Assembly: GCA_900708905.1 (NCBI GenBank)
Contig: CAADRB010000058.1
Location: 656,545 to 720,544, forward strand
Origin: Hymenolepis diminuta
Taxonomy: Eukaryota > Platyhelminthes > Cestoda > Cyclophyllidea > Hymenolepididae
Direction of reading: 5' to 3'
DNA length: 64,000 nt
Shown: positions 1-13,200 of the stretch, piece after piece
Layout of the letters: every line of letters starts with the position of its first letter
How positions within the stretch are numbered: the first letter of the stretch is position 1
Program-made: the position numbers and the translations under genes
Notes under the pieces: model-generated
The model's database searches: none
Seen by the model: the letters and a program-made list of their open reading frames with translations, nothing else
What the model was told of the DNA's origin: nothing

Positions 1-2493
1 ACTGTCCCTCTGGCTCAGAATTTAATTATAATTAGTTTTACAAAAAGTTTTGTCAATAATTGTCAATAAAATATTCCTGTTTCCACGGTGTAAGCTAAAA
101 GTTATGTGAATCACAAAATGTTCGACAGATTATGGCAGAGGAATGGATTGATTTTTTAAGTTTCTTCTGACAATTAGTGTCGAGTTTAGAAATTTAACAT
201 TGCCCTTTCTGTACTCTCAACTTTACTCTACAAACTGTTTTTGTAAAATTAAATTCCATAAGCAAGGGTGAAATTGTTGTAATTACCCACAACAAAGTAA
301 AATATTTTGCTATTTTCAATCGCAAAAGCATCTAAACGTAGGGAACAGTACAATCTAACAATGCGTGAAGAGGGTTGGGTGGAGGCTGAGGACATCAAGA
401 ATCCAATTTCATTTGATTGCTCAGTTTTTTTATATTATGGCTCACGACAAGGCAAAGGAAGCTTTGCAATTTTTCATCATGGGTAAAATCCAGTAAGGGA
501 TTATGTGGAAGAGCTCCAAATGAAGTTGAGAACAAAGTCGAGGTATCAATGGCGTCTTATTTCAGCTAGTTATTGGATTCTGGTAGTACACTATTTACTA
601 AATGTGTAGTTCACATTCCAAAATTCAATATATATGATTTGACCTCTGAGTTACTGAGCAAATTCTTGTTAACGACGTCTCATTCCTAATGATCGATTGA
701 ATAATTAAGGCGTTCTACAATAATACTTCCATTTATTTTTTTCTTTTAGAGATTGAGAAATCAGAAAAACCTTACATAATCTTAAACAGCCTACATGCTC
801 TCAGCATAACAGAACTCCGAATTTATTCAATATTCCGCTTTTTACGTAATTGGTATAGCTCATCGCATCATTTTCTCATATTCCTAAGTTCAAAATTCAA
901 TATTTAACTCTGAATTTCCTGAATGAATTCATGCCTGCAATCTTCAAATCTTATTGACTTAGCCATTTGACAAATGTATCAACTTGTCCTTACTAGCCAT
1001 TCGGTTTATTCTGCGAGCTCTGAATTTCGTGAATATGAATTTAATCAGAATTCAGAGGGTTAAATTCTGACAGATGAAAGTGGGAACATTAAAACGTGAT
1101 GGAGTGAGCTATATCTATTAGGAAAAATATGGATAACTTGATGAGTCCAGAATTTAATTGGAGTAACTCTATTTGACGTCCTAACCTTTTTCGGTAAATC
1201 TACCCGATCCTCCTTCCTTCTTCACTCTCCTTATATTGTTTCATATTTTCCATGACCATTTTCGAAAATTGTGAATTTTGGCGTGCTTTGCCATGAGTAA
1301 CAACAATGATATCTCCCAATCTCGTTTTATATCGGATTTTATGTTTCCTCAAAGTCATTCCTCTCATTGATCACTAGAGGTTTTTTCATGCTGAAAATCC
1401 TCTATTGTAGTCGGAGTAACTGTTATAAAATACTGTTTCACCTTATAATTGCTCAGATTGTTTTTAAATGAAGCTAAGTGCAAAGTAAACGTTATTTTAG
1501 TATCCTAGGGTACTGTAGTTGTTGAAAACTGAAATTGAAATTTTAGTCTTTGGAATATGGATTCCTCCACGCTCTGCGCTCGTATCATTGATCGACACAA
1601 ATGCGTCTAGATTCCAATACCGACTTTCCAATTTGATATTCGGATCAATTGCCGTGCGGATACAACTTGCACACGCATCTAATGGTCGACTTTTGAAATT
1701 GATACTTTAGAACAGAACGAAAGGGACAATATCCATTAAGTAAAACGTGAACAGCCAGAATCTAACACTTTGATACTCTGATTTCTACTTTTACTCCACT
1801 CCATCACTATTTCACCTGTTTCTAATACCTTAGGATTAAAATTTACATAATTTCCCCTTAATATTAATAACAGGTTCACCATTATTTATTTTACTTCTGG
1901 AACGTCAATGAAACTACTATTATATTTCCCTTTCTTGACTAACGGTAGGCTTTATTGAACAAAAATGTTAGGATTTTCTAAGTTAGATTTAGTTTTAATA
2001 TGGAATTCGTGATTTTATTGCCAAACTGGGATGTATTCTCTGATTATTTCCTTCAAAAGTTAGTTTCGCTTAAATTCTGTATATTGAATGCTACTATTTG
2101 AATAAATAGTAGTTGTATTTTACGAAATTTAATATTTAATTGTTCTATTTTTTGACCACCGAATGCTTTTATTGGTTTACAATCTCTATCCTTTATGCTA
2201 GGGTGAATTTTTTTGTTTTAAAACAGTTTTTATTTATTGCTATGAACCGTTGCTATTTGACTACTTGAAGAAGAGTCGTCTTTTAAATAACTGCTTTTCT
2301 TCAGGAAATTTTTACTAGTAATATTTCGGATTGAAGGCGAATTGGGAAGTAACAGTTAATGGATGAGAAAAAGAGTCCCTTCTCTTAAATATTCGGTGTG
2401 TTTATCATCTGGAAGTAGTATACAAGTTAGAATATTTGTCATTTATACCTTTGACTCACAACGTGAAATTAATCATTTGTTTTCCTCTTTTAG
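1..2493. other. AT-rich non-coding stretch upstream of the glutaredoxin exon
   Basis: I see no supportable gene here. The longest frames are short, low in GC and lack family motifs. About 540-640 resembles one end of the dispersed repeat family R1 (see 8380). The final bases are a pyrimidine-rich acceptor ending in TTTTAG at 2493. A 5' exon or promoter of the glutaredoxin gene could lie here, but I could not identify one. Confidence 0.5.
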
Positions 2494-2937
2494 ACTATCC
2501 TAGTACCACCAATACGTTCCATTCTTCGTTCTTACTCTGATGCTCCTAAACTTGACAAAGTACTTCATGATCGTCTCAAAAAACTCACCACTCAATCTCG
2601 TGTTGTAATCCTCATGAAGGGCAATCCACAGGAACCCCAATGTGGCTTTTCCAACGCCGTTTGTCGAATTCTCGAAGCACACGGTGTGCTGGACAAAAAG
2701 GACCCCATAACAGACTCACCAATTGTCTCTTCATTTAATATCCTATCTGACGACAGTGTTCGTGAGGGTGCCAAGGTATTTTCTGACTGGCCTACATTTC
2801 CTCAAGTCTATATAGACGGGGAATTCATCGGTGGGTGTGATATTCTCCTGGATATGCATCGCTCTGGGAAACTGGTGGAAGAGTTAGAAAAGCGAGGAAT
2901 CGGGTCGACGCTGAAAGCGGAGGATGCAAAGAAGTAA
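2494..2937 (+). CDS. GLRX5: Monothiol CGFS glutaredoxin, mitochondrial GLRX5 type (final or only coding exon)
   Basis: This exon encodes a monothiol glutaredoxin. The family binds a [2Fe-2S] cluster as a glutathione-ligated dimer and passes clusters on in the mitochondrial matrix. Visible in the translation: KGNPQEPQCGFSNAV with the CGFS active site (Cys about codon 50 of the exon), DWPTFPQVYIDGEF with the cis-Pro (TFP) turn that helps bind glutathione, and GGCDILLDMHRSGKLVEEL. About 40 codons precede the domain and are rich in Arg, Lys, Ser and Thr with few acids near the start, as expected of a mitochondrial presequence. The first internal ATG (2614) would start inside the domain, so it is not the true start. 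The frame is open from the acceptor at 2493/2494 in phase 0. No in-frame ATG precedes 2614, so the start codon comes from an upstream exon or a trans-spliced leader. The stop is at 2935-2937, and AATAAA follows at 2986-2991. Between CGFS and WPTFP there is a loop about ten residues longer than in the vertebrate protein as I remember it. Confidence 0.93.
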   Translation, partial: TILVPPIRSILRSYSDAPKLDKVLHDRLKKLTTQSRVVILMKGNPQEPQCGFSNAVCRILEAHGVLDKKDPITDSPIVSSFNILSDDSVREGAKVFSDWPTFPQVYIDGEFIGGCDILLDMHRSGKLVEELEKRGIGSTLKAEDAKK

Positions 2938-2985
2938 CTAGCTCTTCTGTAGATCATGTACCTTCTAGTGTAGTGCCTTTTTGAA

Positions 2986-2991
2986 AATAAA
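2986..2991 (+). terminator. Polyadenylation signal AATAAA of the glutaredoxin gene
   Basis: A canonical AATAAA lies 49 nt after the stop codon, giving a very short 3' UTR. It supports the exon's being the last one. Confidence 0.7.
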
Positions 2992-4739
2992 GCTCTCTTC
3001 ATGGAAATTGTGTTTTGTTTGGCAAAATTTAACCGTCGATGCCATGTTTAATCATTTTGATCTATTATCAGTAGAAAACGTAATTAGGTGACACAATAGA
3101 AGCATTTATGATAAGTACAGGTTAATATATAGTCTTAAAAATTTTGACTTTGGTGATGGGAGATTTTTTATCTCAGGCAGGGGACTTCGACTCTTACTGT
3201 TTCTACCCATCTTATGACACTCTAAAACTAAGGATTTGAATTCCAATGACAGCGAGAGGTGAATAAGAGACCATGATGCAATTTAAGAGATTTTAAGGGG
3301 AAATTTACGTAATACTACGGGAAATACAAACGTTAAGTCGATGTGACCATGGACTAGATCAAGGCACTTACTTTCTTCTTGGCTCTCGCCTGAGGTGGGG
3401 GCTTGTATTTATCAGGGCAAGATCTCGCATATATCTTTGTCGACTTTATGTCCTTTTATTTTAACATACCCTGTCTACGTGACATTTTTTCATAAAGACC
3501 TGTGTAGACCACGCTTTCAACATTTTAATTCAATAAGTGATGTTTTCAATAGCTAGGTCGAAATGGCCATAATCCTCGTCTATGGTTGCCTTTATCATCA
3601 TTATCAAACCCCGTCCTTGTTTTCATATCTCCGCGTTTAGCTGGTATTATGATATAAGGTGATATGATACATGGTCCATATTTGTTCAGATATATCGAAC
3701 TGACTAGGTCCTCAACCATTCAACTCGTAATCTTTTCCACATCCTGGAAGATATTGTCTTAGAATATGCGTATCGAGAATCGTCTCGCCTCCTTATTTAA
3801 GTAGAATTTCTTATTTAATTTGATAATACCCTCAAATTATTAGTGTTGTGCATGATAACTCAAAAGTATGGAAAGTATCTGAATGGGAGTAATAGCAGAT
3901 AGGTTCAGTAAGATACGAAATGAGAAGGGTATTAGAAACCTTACCCGAATTAAGTTATGAAATTATTGAGCTTTCCTTCTTTTCACAAGAAGTATAAATC
4001 ACTTTGTATTACTCTGATGCTCAAATTTCATAAATTGACTTTCGGCTTCATGAGTGAGACTTTGTGCACAGTATACAGAGCCAGTAGACCTAATGATTCA
4101 GTCACCATTATTTATTTGCATTTGGGTACGGTCAAAGGTTATCGACGATATTTTAAAATACCCATTAATGAATTTTCAATTATTTGGTCTTTCTTACAAC
4201 AAATGATATAATACCTTGGAAGAGAAAAATGCATTTTTCACCAGAGTTTCTATAACCAGCCTTGGAAATCATTACTTGATCTCAAAATCATTCCCTAATT
4301 GCAACCTGGATCGCTTACCGATCTCAGTTATTTTATCAGTTCATTTTTACTTAAAGCAGAGCTTATTTATTGCCAAATTAATGAAAATCGATTTTCTTTT
4401 AAACATATTTGCATTTTAAGTAAATATTAATAATACCATGTCCGTTTATTCATTAAGATAGTATACATAATACCAATTAAACAAGTGGATGTAGAAGTAT
4501 TGCTGAAGGGTAATCATTTGGAGATAGGGTAGGGGGATTTTGACCATAAGCAATAGAGAATTTTACGTATATATTATTCCAAGCGCATAAAAAATGTGAT
4601 GCCCTATTTTCTAAAAAGGTCTTCGAAGAGACTGGTATTGTATCTAACGTTAACATTGCGGATGAAATTCTGGTATGTAATATTTCAAACACCTTTGTCG
4701 TTTATATGGCTTGAAGAATCTGAAAATTGGGCACTGGTA

Positions 4740-4860
4740 GTCCTATTTGATCCCTGCCCCTGAGGGATGTTGATTTTGTAGAAAAGCATTTGCTGCAATC
4801 CAGGGGACGAAGTTCGGATTGGATTAATTTATCTAATTCAAAGGGTCAAAGTAAAGGGTG
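4740..4860 (-). repeat. Dispersed repeat family R1, partial inverted copy
   Basis: The reverse complement contains CCTGGATTGCAGCAAATGCT, the same core as the plus copy near 8459. The match fades on both sides, so this is a decayed fragment. No coding capacity is visible. Confidence 0.55.
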
Positions 4861-7573
4861 GCAAGACAGGGCACAAATTAGAGACCTTTTATTAAGAAAC
4901 AATAAATATTAGAGGGTCGAAGTGAGCGTGCGTAAAGTTTGGTGTGATAGTCCACTAATAATAATTCCCAAGCATATTTAGGAAAGTGCTTTCCAGCTTA
5001 GAAGATGGCACCGTTGAGTCTTTGGTGAGAAATTCGAGTTCTACCAACCCCTTTATTAGCCAAACTTAACCGGTGAGGTTGACCATGAATACTGATGAAA
5101 TTCAATTTGTCCTAATGAATAATTCCGAAGAAACAGGGGAATATTATGAATCAATACTGAAGAAACAGATGCTGGTTGAAATGATTTTCAAGAAAACTGA
5201 AGTATGGGATACTTCCTTACCCAAAATGTCTGCAGAATCTCTGATTCTACAAGTAAATGCCTTTCACTATGTTCCAGAAGCAAATTATTGTAAAATATCA
5301 GTCATATGCGTAATTCTATTATTATAAATCATATATGCAGTTTCCATTCCTAATTTTCTATTTGTATATATTCTATTTATCCAATCATGTGTGATTTCTA
5401 TTCCTATCCACCACTGAGTTGGGTATATAATGTCTGCCCGTCTGTGAGATACTGCCTCCCGGCCTTGGAGTGCGTCACAACTGCTTATACTCATCCCCGC
5501 TGAGAGCGCCATTGCTGTGTTAGTTCACTTTCCAACACATTACGATTGCTATTCAATTCCCTTTGTTCGGGTACTGGATAATTATTATGTTACTAATGGT
5601 AAAGCTATGGCGCCTAAGCTTCAATATTCTACGGTCAACATCATAATTCAGTTCAACATCAGATGCACTCCAATATGCAACATTCGACGACTTCGAATAT
5701 TGAACCCACTGATTTCAATCGATATTGATGTTTTGATAGGTCATGGACGAGTCATGAAATGACTTCAAAGTATAAGCAGGCATAAAGGACTTTGATAGCC
5801 CATGCTTTTCCATAAATTATAGTGTATTTTTAAGACGGGTCGGCATATTGAGAATTGCTGTTTGGTTCTATAGATGCTGCATCTACATTAATTTGCGATC
5901 CCAGATATGTGAAGCAATTTTCCATTTAGATCCCGCTGTTTCTAACAGGTAGCCATTCCACATATGTATCATCTCTACCGCCCCACCTCTCTCCCCCCAG
6001 GATACTCATACGAAGTATCATTGATAGCCATCTATATTTTTTACTTTCGGTTTTGTCAGAGATGCTTAATATCAATATGAGGTAATTAAACTGTCTGCAA
6101 TCAATTAAATATCTGAAGATAAGGAATGTTTAAAACCAAAAATTATACCAATCCCTAAATGAAGAAAAATGCCTCAAATCTGGGCTTATGATTTAGATTT
6201 CCCCTGCCATCGAAATCTATACAAATATACCTGAAATGGGAAATTCAATGAAAGAATTGTAATAATTAATTACAACTAATATAGTCTGTTCTTTTCTTTC
6301 ATTTATCATCAAAGTGGGGCTTACTTCGAGATGATTTCAACAAAACTATTAATAAGCCCTTTAATGATAGAAGATTCATTAAATTGTAATTGTTCAGTTG
6401 ACGTGAAGTACAATATTTTGAATATTTCGCAATTGTAGTTCGCGAGATTTAAGTTGACTTGATACAGAGGGGACTCCAAGTTGTAATTGCGCATAGATTA
6501 CACTGTATAACTTCTGTTAGCAACCTCTCTTTTATATGTTTTCCTTATACTGATTACGTTTTAAAAAATTATATAAATTACGAACCCACTATAAAAATTA
6601 GACGCTTCCCTACTATTTATTTAAACACCATCATCGTTCAATTCTATATTTGCACCGATATCAAAGTATTATTTCAAATGTAGATAAAAGGCCAAATGAA
6701 GAATAACGTCAAAAGGCTAATAAGATATCAATAATGAAATGTTTCTTCGTAAATTGTATAACAATATGACACCCCACACCGCATCTCAGACTATAAGTAA
6801 CCAACTGTGTTGGTGGAAGGTGGGAAGACAGATATGACTTACCTTATGCATTGACTTAAAGAAGTCAGTTTAGTAGCATAGAGCAGTAGTTTCAAACAGG
6901 CCGTATTTATAGCAAGTTCAAAGAGAACAGTGATTAAAATCTCTCAAGGGAGAAAGATTTACAAATTTGTATGAAATTACATGTAATCGGACCAATATGT
7001 TGTGGATAGCCTGCCCGATCGGAGATAGCAAATTTATGGAAATATATTTAATTATTAGAAAATTGGTAAGAGAAGGAATAATGTAAAACGGTCATAGATT
7101 AGGCCAAGCTCTTTAGTTCAAATCATTCCGGTTGCGTTCCGAATAGATCTGTTCAATTAATTTCTCAATACTCATTTTGATGCTGTTAACAGCTGATCAG
7201 TGGCTTATCCTATGATAGCTACAGCCTAGCTGAACAATAAACAGCTCTCTTGTCCATCTTTAATCAATTCTTTCCTTCATAATTAAAAACAGGGGCAAAA
7301 TTATCATCGAGGGAAATTGCATCATATTCGACAGGCTGCCTAGCCCAAATTACCCGTGTTTAAACTTGCTTGGGCTAAGGTAAAATGTGAGGGGATGTAT
7401 AGATACTTGCATAAACTCGATTAAGTACCGCATTTGTGGCTTCCTAAAAAACAAACTCGACCCTGATAATTAAAAGAAATTAATTAAATGGAAGAAGCTT
7501 ATATAAACATTATTCGTCAGTCATAGTATTATATGAATTGAATTTAGTGTAATAACAGGATGAGATTATTACC

Positions 7574-7602
7574 ACTATATATATATATATATATATATAT
7601 AC
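7574..7602. repeat. (AT)n microsatellite
   Basis: An uninterrupted AT dinucleotide run of roughly 14-15 units. Confidence 0.9.
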
Positions 7603-7693
7603 TTTGAATTTTAACTAAGTAAATTAACAAGGTCACCTTAAATCTGTCAGCTGGAGAGACACCATGTGGAGAGAGAAATTTGAGGAAACATTA

Positions 7694-8245
7694 TCAAAAA
7701 GGCTTTCGGTTACATTCACCAGAGGCAGATTTTCCCGGTAGTAGACTGAGGCCCAGATCTTCGATCATAACTCTCGTTTCAAAAATAGAGAAAATAGCTG
7801 CATGAAGAGCACCCAGATGAAAGTTATACTGACCACCATCGTCGGTGTAAAGGAGTTTGCATTCTGCCATATAGGACGACAGAATCCAAAATAGGTTCCT
7901 TTCGGCATGCTTCGTCTTATAGAAGGCTTCAAAGTGGCAAAAATAATCGGACAAGGAGAGTGAGAGATAAAGCAGGTAGAATGTGAATAAAGTCAGAGAA
8001 GATATGAAAAAAATATGAAATCTATTACTTTCAGTAAAGACATTACATAAGTAAGAGAATGGAAGAGAGGTATTCGAGTTCATGAGATATTTACCGAAGT
8101 CATCATTTTTCTGGTTTCTTCTGATTGCAAATCGCCAGCAATTATTTTGAGATTGAAGGGGAATTCGTGTTCGGAAGCTCCCCATAGCCCAAACACTGTT
8201 TAATGACTTCGGGCCATCCCCTCGATGAAAATGTTGTGTGCTCAA
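7694..8245 (-). other. Unassigned 183-codon open frame
   Basis: This is the longest minus frame in the 3-10 kb region and is GC-richer at both ends than its surroundings. It has a basic N-terminal half, a middle rich in Phe, Leu and Ser that could span a membrane, and a C-terminal part ending near a possible donor (CTCTG followed by GTGAAT). I recognise no domain. The two GC-richer blocks (about 8110-8240 and 7700-7860), separated by a low-complexity hydrophobic middle, look more like two exons or two pieces of an old mobile element than one intact protein. Chance is a real alternative. Confidence 0.22.
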
Positions 8246-8379
8246 AAGTTAACGCTAATTAAATAGTATTATTATTATTACCCAGATTATTACAAAAAAT
8301 TGCAAATTTTAATCAATGGGAGCAACTGAATTCTTCTAATAATAAGAGGGAGGGGATCAGAAAGATTCTGAAGAATCAG

Positions 8380-8612
8380 AGTTTTATTTCATTTGATTTT
8401 TGGATTCCCGTTATAAAAGATTTTATAATGATAAGCAATAGTTCCGAAATTCAAAGTTCCTGGATTGCAGCAAATGCTTGTCCATGTTGTTCAGTCCTTT
8501 TTGACGGGTTTTTTTAATAAAAACTGGTCGGTCTTGTTACCTCAATTGGTTTCTTCTTCCAGTAGTTGAGAAGTCAAAATGATCTTCAGCTTCCCACATT
8601 CTTAAGAGTAGC
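8380..8612 (+). repeat. Dispersed repeat family R1, long plus copy
   Basis: Shares with 36016-36270, in the same order, an ATTTCATTTGATTTT-like start, the core GGATTGCAGCAAATGCTT, a GGTCGGTCTT block, a TTTCTTCTTCCA-like stretch and GTTGAGAAG followed by CAAAATGATCTTC. The inverted copy at 41157-41335 shares the same block order. No open frame runs through the copies, so the family looks non-autonomous. Confidence 0.7.
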
Positions 8613-10047
8613 AGAGATGAGATAGCTAAAAATTTAAGTTAGTAGATCTACGTAAGCCGGATTTTTTTCAAGATAAGTCTACTATAATTAACAAACGTAT
8701 TGTAGATTCTCAGCTAATTTGTTACATACTAATGCTCTCAAAGTAAACAGAGGAAGGAGAGAAGATACGTAAAACCAATTTCTTTCGTGTGAAAATTTTA
8801 ACTAAATTTAATAAACAGGCCAGACGAACTTTTCTTAGCATTATTTCTTGGAAACTTTGCTATTGATAGATCCCTTAGTCATGTGCAAGTTAGTTGATAC
8901 GCCGCTCAAGATACGCATTCTCTTCCTGTTCTTGAGAGAACGAATGCTACAAGTGCTTTGGCACGGAATTATTTGTACCATAATGAACACTTGTCGTAGG
9001 AAGTAAGGTCCCTCAAATCCTAATTTACACCTATCTCCTAAGCAGAATTAATACTTATTGTGAAACCTCCGAATTTGCAAACGTGCGAATATACTAAAAA
9101 CCATCATAATGTAATACGATTTCAATCCGCAGTTAATTTATTTGGAAAACAAAGCGAATAAAACAAAAAAATTTTTACCTCAGATTACTGTTTGAGTAAA
9201 ATTATATTAAACACGCTATTGAACATGCTATTTATTTTTCCTTTTGACCGCCCAAAAAAATCATTTATCAGGGGCTAGGTCTAATACTTTATAATATTGT
9301 AAATCTATTAAATGTAGGATAAATTTGGTTTTTGGATTTAAATCTCAGAATTAGAAGTTACTAAGGTCATCGAACAATATCTGATCTGAATAAATATTTA
9401 TTGGACGTTAAATTAGCAGTAAAATTCTAGAACATAAGGTAAATTATCGATTGGATGATATCTAAATTTACAAGCTGGAGCTGTTGACAATCTGTTTGAT
9501 CTCATGGACGTGTTACGGCTCACCCACTGCAGAACATGGAGTGTTTGGAGTTTTAAGTCATCTCAGTGACTTCTGATTGGGTGAGTGTTTAAGTTGTTGA
9601 ATACCTCAGGACTCTCTCTGATTTGCAACTTATTCAAAAAGTCTCTGTAGTTGACTCTTAAATACTACCAGCAGTGACCTAATGCGATTTTATCCCATAA
9701 ATAAAATTGCTATTATACTAATTGTTTAAAACAGTATCAAATCAATACCCTTGCTTGACCTCTTATCTCCCATTTCAAACACTGCTACACTACGTGTTGG
9801 CTGCTTAACTAAATATTATGATTCGGACTAACCGAAAATTTAATAGTTTTTCACATATACTTGTATTTTACATATAATAAGATAAAAATTATGCTTCCAT
9901 TTCAAAATTAAAAACTGATGTTGCCAGATTTCCAAAACTATTTCTCAATTCCAGGAAATTGTTTCTGAAAAAATTAAATTGCAGAATGGAAAACCCATTT
10001 TTGTTCTATTTATGGAATGACACAAATACATTCTGCCCTGATCTAAT

Positions 10048-10053
10048 TTTATT
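10048..10053 (-). terminator. Candidate polyadenylation signal of the three-Ig gene
   Basis: AATAAA on the minus strand lies about 230 nt beyond the proposed stop at 10283-10285, a plausible 3' UTR length. It mildly supports the proposed last exon. Confidence 0.4.
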
Positions 10054-10282
10054 AGCAGGAAATTTCAGAATGCTGATACAGTTCTCAAATTCAAGAGATA
10101 GGGGCTTGTTACTGAGTGTAAGAGCTAAAAACAGTCTTCGAGCAGAACACCAAAAGCAAAATGTATTGAACGAACCACGACAGAGGGTAAGAGAGATATG
10201 AGGGACAGAGGAGATGAGAGGAAACCGAACGAGCCGATAATTGACAAGCGTGTATGTGCGTGTATATGTAAAAAGGCTTTCT

Positions 10283-13200
10283 TTAAGCTCGTACAGGAGG
10301 AATAGTATGAACAGGTGGAATGGGTCCGGACATTGCTGCGGGGAAAACTGAACTCTAGCGAAAGCTCATTTAAGGACCCCTTAATCAGCTTATTCCGATA
10401 GTTAAAATTAATAACTTGAGGACACATTATGGTTACCTAAAGGGAACTTGAGATTACGGTAAGGTCAAGCCCTTCAAGAGTCACTCTGAAGTCGAGATAA
10501 TCAGGTTCCCGTGATTAGTGATGACATAGACAATAATTTAGGAAATGTATAGGGTTTCATCCTTCAACTTCCTTAGATAAATTGAATGGATATAGGAATA
10601 TATAGCTTCATACCAATATTTAGCAGTTATTTGACCTATACATTCGCAATTGTACCTTTTTCTATTCCAAGTTTACTCAATTCTCTTGTTTTTATTAAAT
10701 ACATAAAAATCAGATTACATGTCAACGACCAACTATGTCACTAAAGTCTTCCAAATCCTATCCCCCTTGTCATTCGTGGCAAATAATAAAACGACTTTTA
10801 AAAGTTGAGTTTACTCTCTTGAGACTCTATAACCTGGTGGCAACAGAAGAAGCTGATTATTAATAGGTGAAAACACTCTCAAAAAGAATTTCACTGGGAC
10901 AGGGCGATATGCGATCTGATGTTTTCGAAGTCATAAGATCACTAATCTTCATTGAAGGCGCATATTTTGGAAACGACGTCTGTTTCTCTCTCTTAACGAG
11001 TGGGAGCATAGTATTTAAAATATGTGCAAATTGTCTATCCTCCACCGAAGGTGTTATATGATTCTCAAGATTTGAAAAATATATTTCGTTTGTCCAAGCG
11101 AACGTTAAAGGTTATTTGAAATGCCTTTCAAATGGAGTAAATATGTTATACCATATAATGAAGACAACTAAGTTCTTTTTTTTGAAGGAAATTGTTATAA
11201 CTTTACACCACACCTTATTCACACTATTTCTTTTTTATGAAAAATTAGCTAGTGGTTACGTAACCCTAGCATTTCTGTCTAAGGAGGTTTTGTAAAGTTT
11301 AAGTGTTTGTTGGATGAATCCCTCTTCTGAAATATTTTATATTACAGCTTTCCTAATTATTACCAAATTTAATTATCTGTCCTCACAAGTTATCTCTGTA
11401 AACTTTTAACCTTTCCTGTGTCCCCATGCACTCTATAGACCAACATCGTGTATCCTCAGCTGGCCTATGTCTCATCGACCCGGAAAAGGTAAACATACCT
11501 CGGCAGACACTGCTCAGTCAACACCCAAACTGTCAACTGTAAATAGCCTCCAGTACATACACACACACCAGGGGACCCTACCTAGTCCAACGCCTCTTTC
11601 CATAGCTCCGTCCTTCTCCAATGTCCTATTTCTCTATTGAGACTCTGTACTGGACTTTATTCAATATAACCTGGTCAACGCAATCCTTGTGTTGTTTTCT
11701 TTTCATTTACTGTTAGCCATCTGCCGCTACAAATTGGTGGCCCGCTACAAACTGGTGACTCTGCCACTACAAATTGGTGGCCCGCTACATGTTTGACTTA
11801 AGTTGCGTGTATTATGCTGAGGATTTTGAGACGGTACATAAAAATTTTTTTCGAATATCCAGCAAATCAACCATCAACTATTGAATGTAATGATTTAGCA
11901 TACTTCTTTTCAAAAATCAATTCGAATACGAATAACATAGGATTAGATTTTGGAATCCACACGTAAACTAGAATTTCTGTGGTCATCACTACAATATTCT
12001 TGACTGTTTGTTTTCAAGAGCGACTGAGGTAAGAAGCTTCATGATCAGCATGTAGAATATCTCAAATTTTTTTTCTATATATTTTTTCTATACCAATCGG
12101 TGTTTTATCACATATTTTAAGTCATCGCACAAATCCAAATGATGATTTGGATGAAATACAGAAATAGCATACTTTGACATACAATAATTCGAGCATAAAT
12201 TTCACTTTTGACAATGACAAGGATATAGTAAATTCTGCCACTTGAACTGTTTGACAATGGCGTTTGAGGGACCTGTTAAGTTTTAATTATTCAAAGTAAA
12301 AGGCTGCTCCATAAGTTCAAATAAATTAAATCGTCAGTTCACTCAAATCAAATTGGTAATGCTTTCTGAAAGCGAATTTAAAATTCCTCATAAAGAAATC
12401 AAATAAAATTTATTTATAGACAAAAAGATTATAAATTGAAACTTTCATTTTTTGAAAATAAGGCAAGGCAATAAGTTTATAAATAGCACCTGCATTCTGT
12501 GTGATTTTGACAAACAGTGTAGGCGTCTAACATTTTTTGCTATTAAAATGGAATATTTTCATTTATTTTCGAATAGTGGTTTTGAAATGTGATCTTCAAG
12601 TATGATCAAATGTAACTATGTAGTGACCTTGAACTTACCCCAATCGATAAACTATTTAATCCCCTTTTCTTTTTCCTTCATTCCATTAACTCATTCAATA
12701 ACTCTTTATCGATTTTCCACAATCATGTAACGTCTTTACATTGAGCCGTATTCTATGACCTACCTATGTTTCCAGTCTTCCAGTTTTCTCTTCAAATATT
12801 TATTCTTAAGCCAGAGTCTGTCTTCAACCTCTCTCGAAGAAGTGTAAGTTGTCAAACTTGAAAGAAATTAGTTTAGCAGAATGTCCTTCTCTTCAGTTGG
12901 CACTTGTTAAGGCATAGCACAGTCTCAACAAACGATAATTTCCTGAGGATTCTAATTAAGCGTATTTATTAATGGAGGTTTTAAATACTCTTTGCAACAA
13001 ACGGATTTTCATCATAGTAATTAATGTCAAAAGATTGTCATCTCAAAGTGGCTTTTATTTTGAAAAATAATAAAGTTTTCGCACTTGAACTTTAACACCA
13101 ATTTGATCTTACCTCATTTGTGAACATTAGTGGAAAAAACATTAAGGCTTTAAAAAATCCTTTCGTTCGATATTTTTATCAAAGTAATTTAGGCTTTAAA

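Larger units (their letters stand above)
2992..10047. other. Long AT-rich intergenic stretch with repeat copies
   Basis: About 7 kb without a recognisable gene. It contains a minus copy of repeat R1 near 4740-4860, a GC-richer patch near 5400-5520 of unknown nature, an (AT)n tract at 7574-7602, one unassigned 183-codon minus ORF (7694-8245), and a plus copy of R1 at 8380-8612. I saw no tRNA or rRNA gene. Small exons could be missed. Confidence 0.5.
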
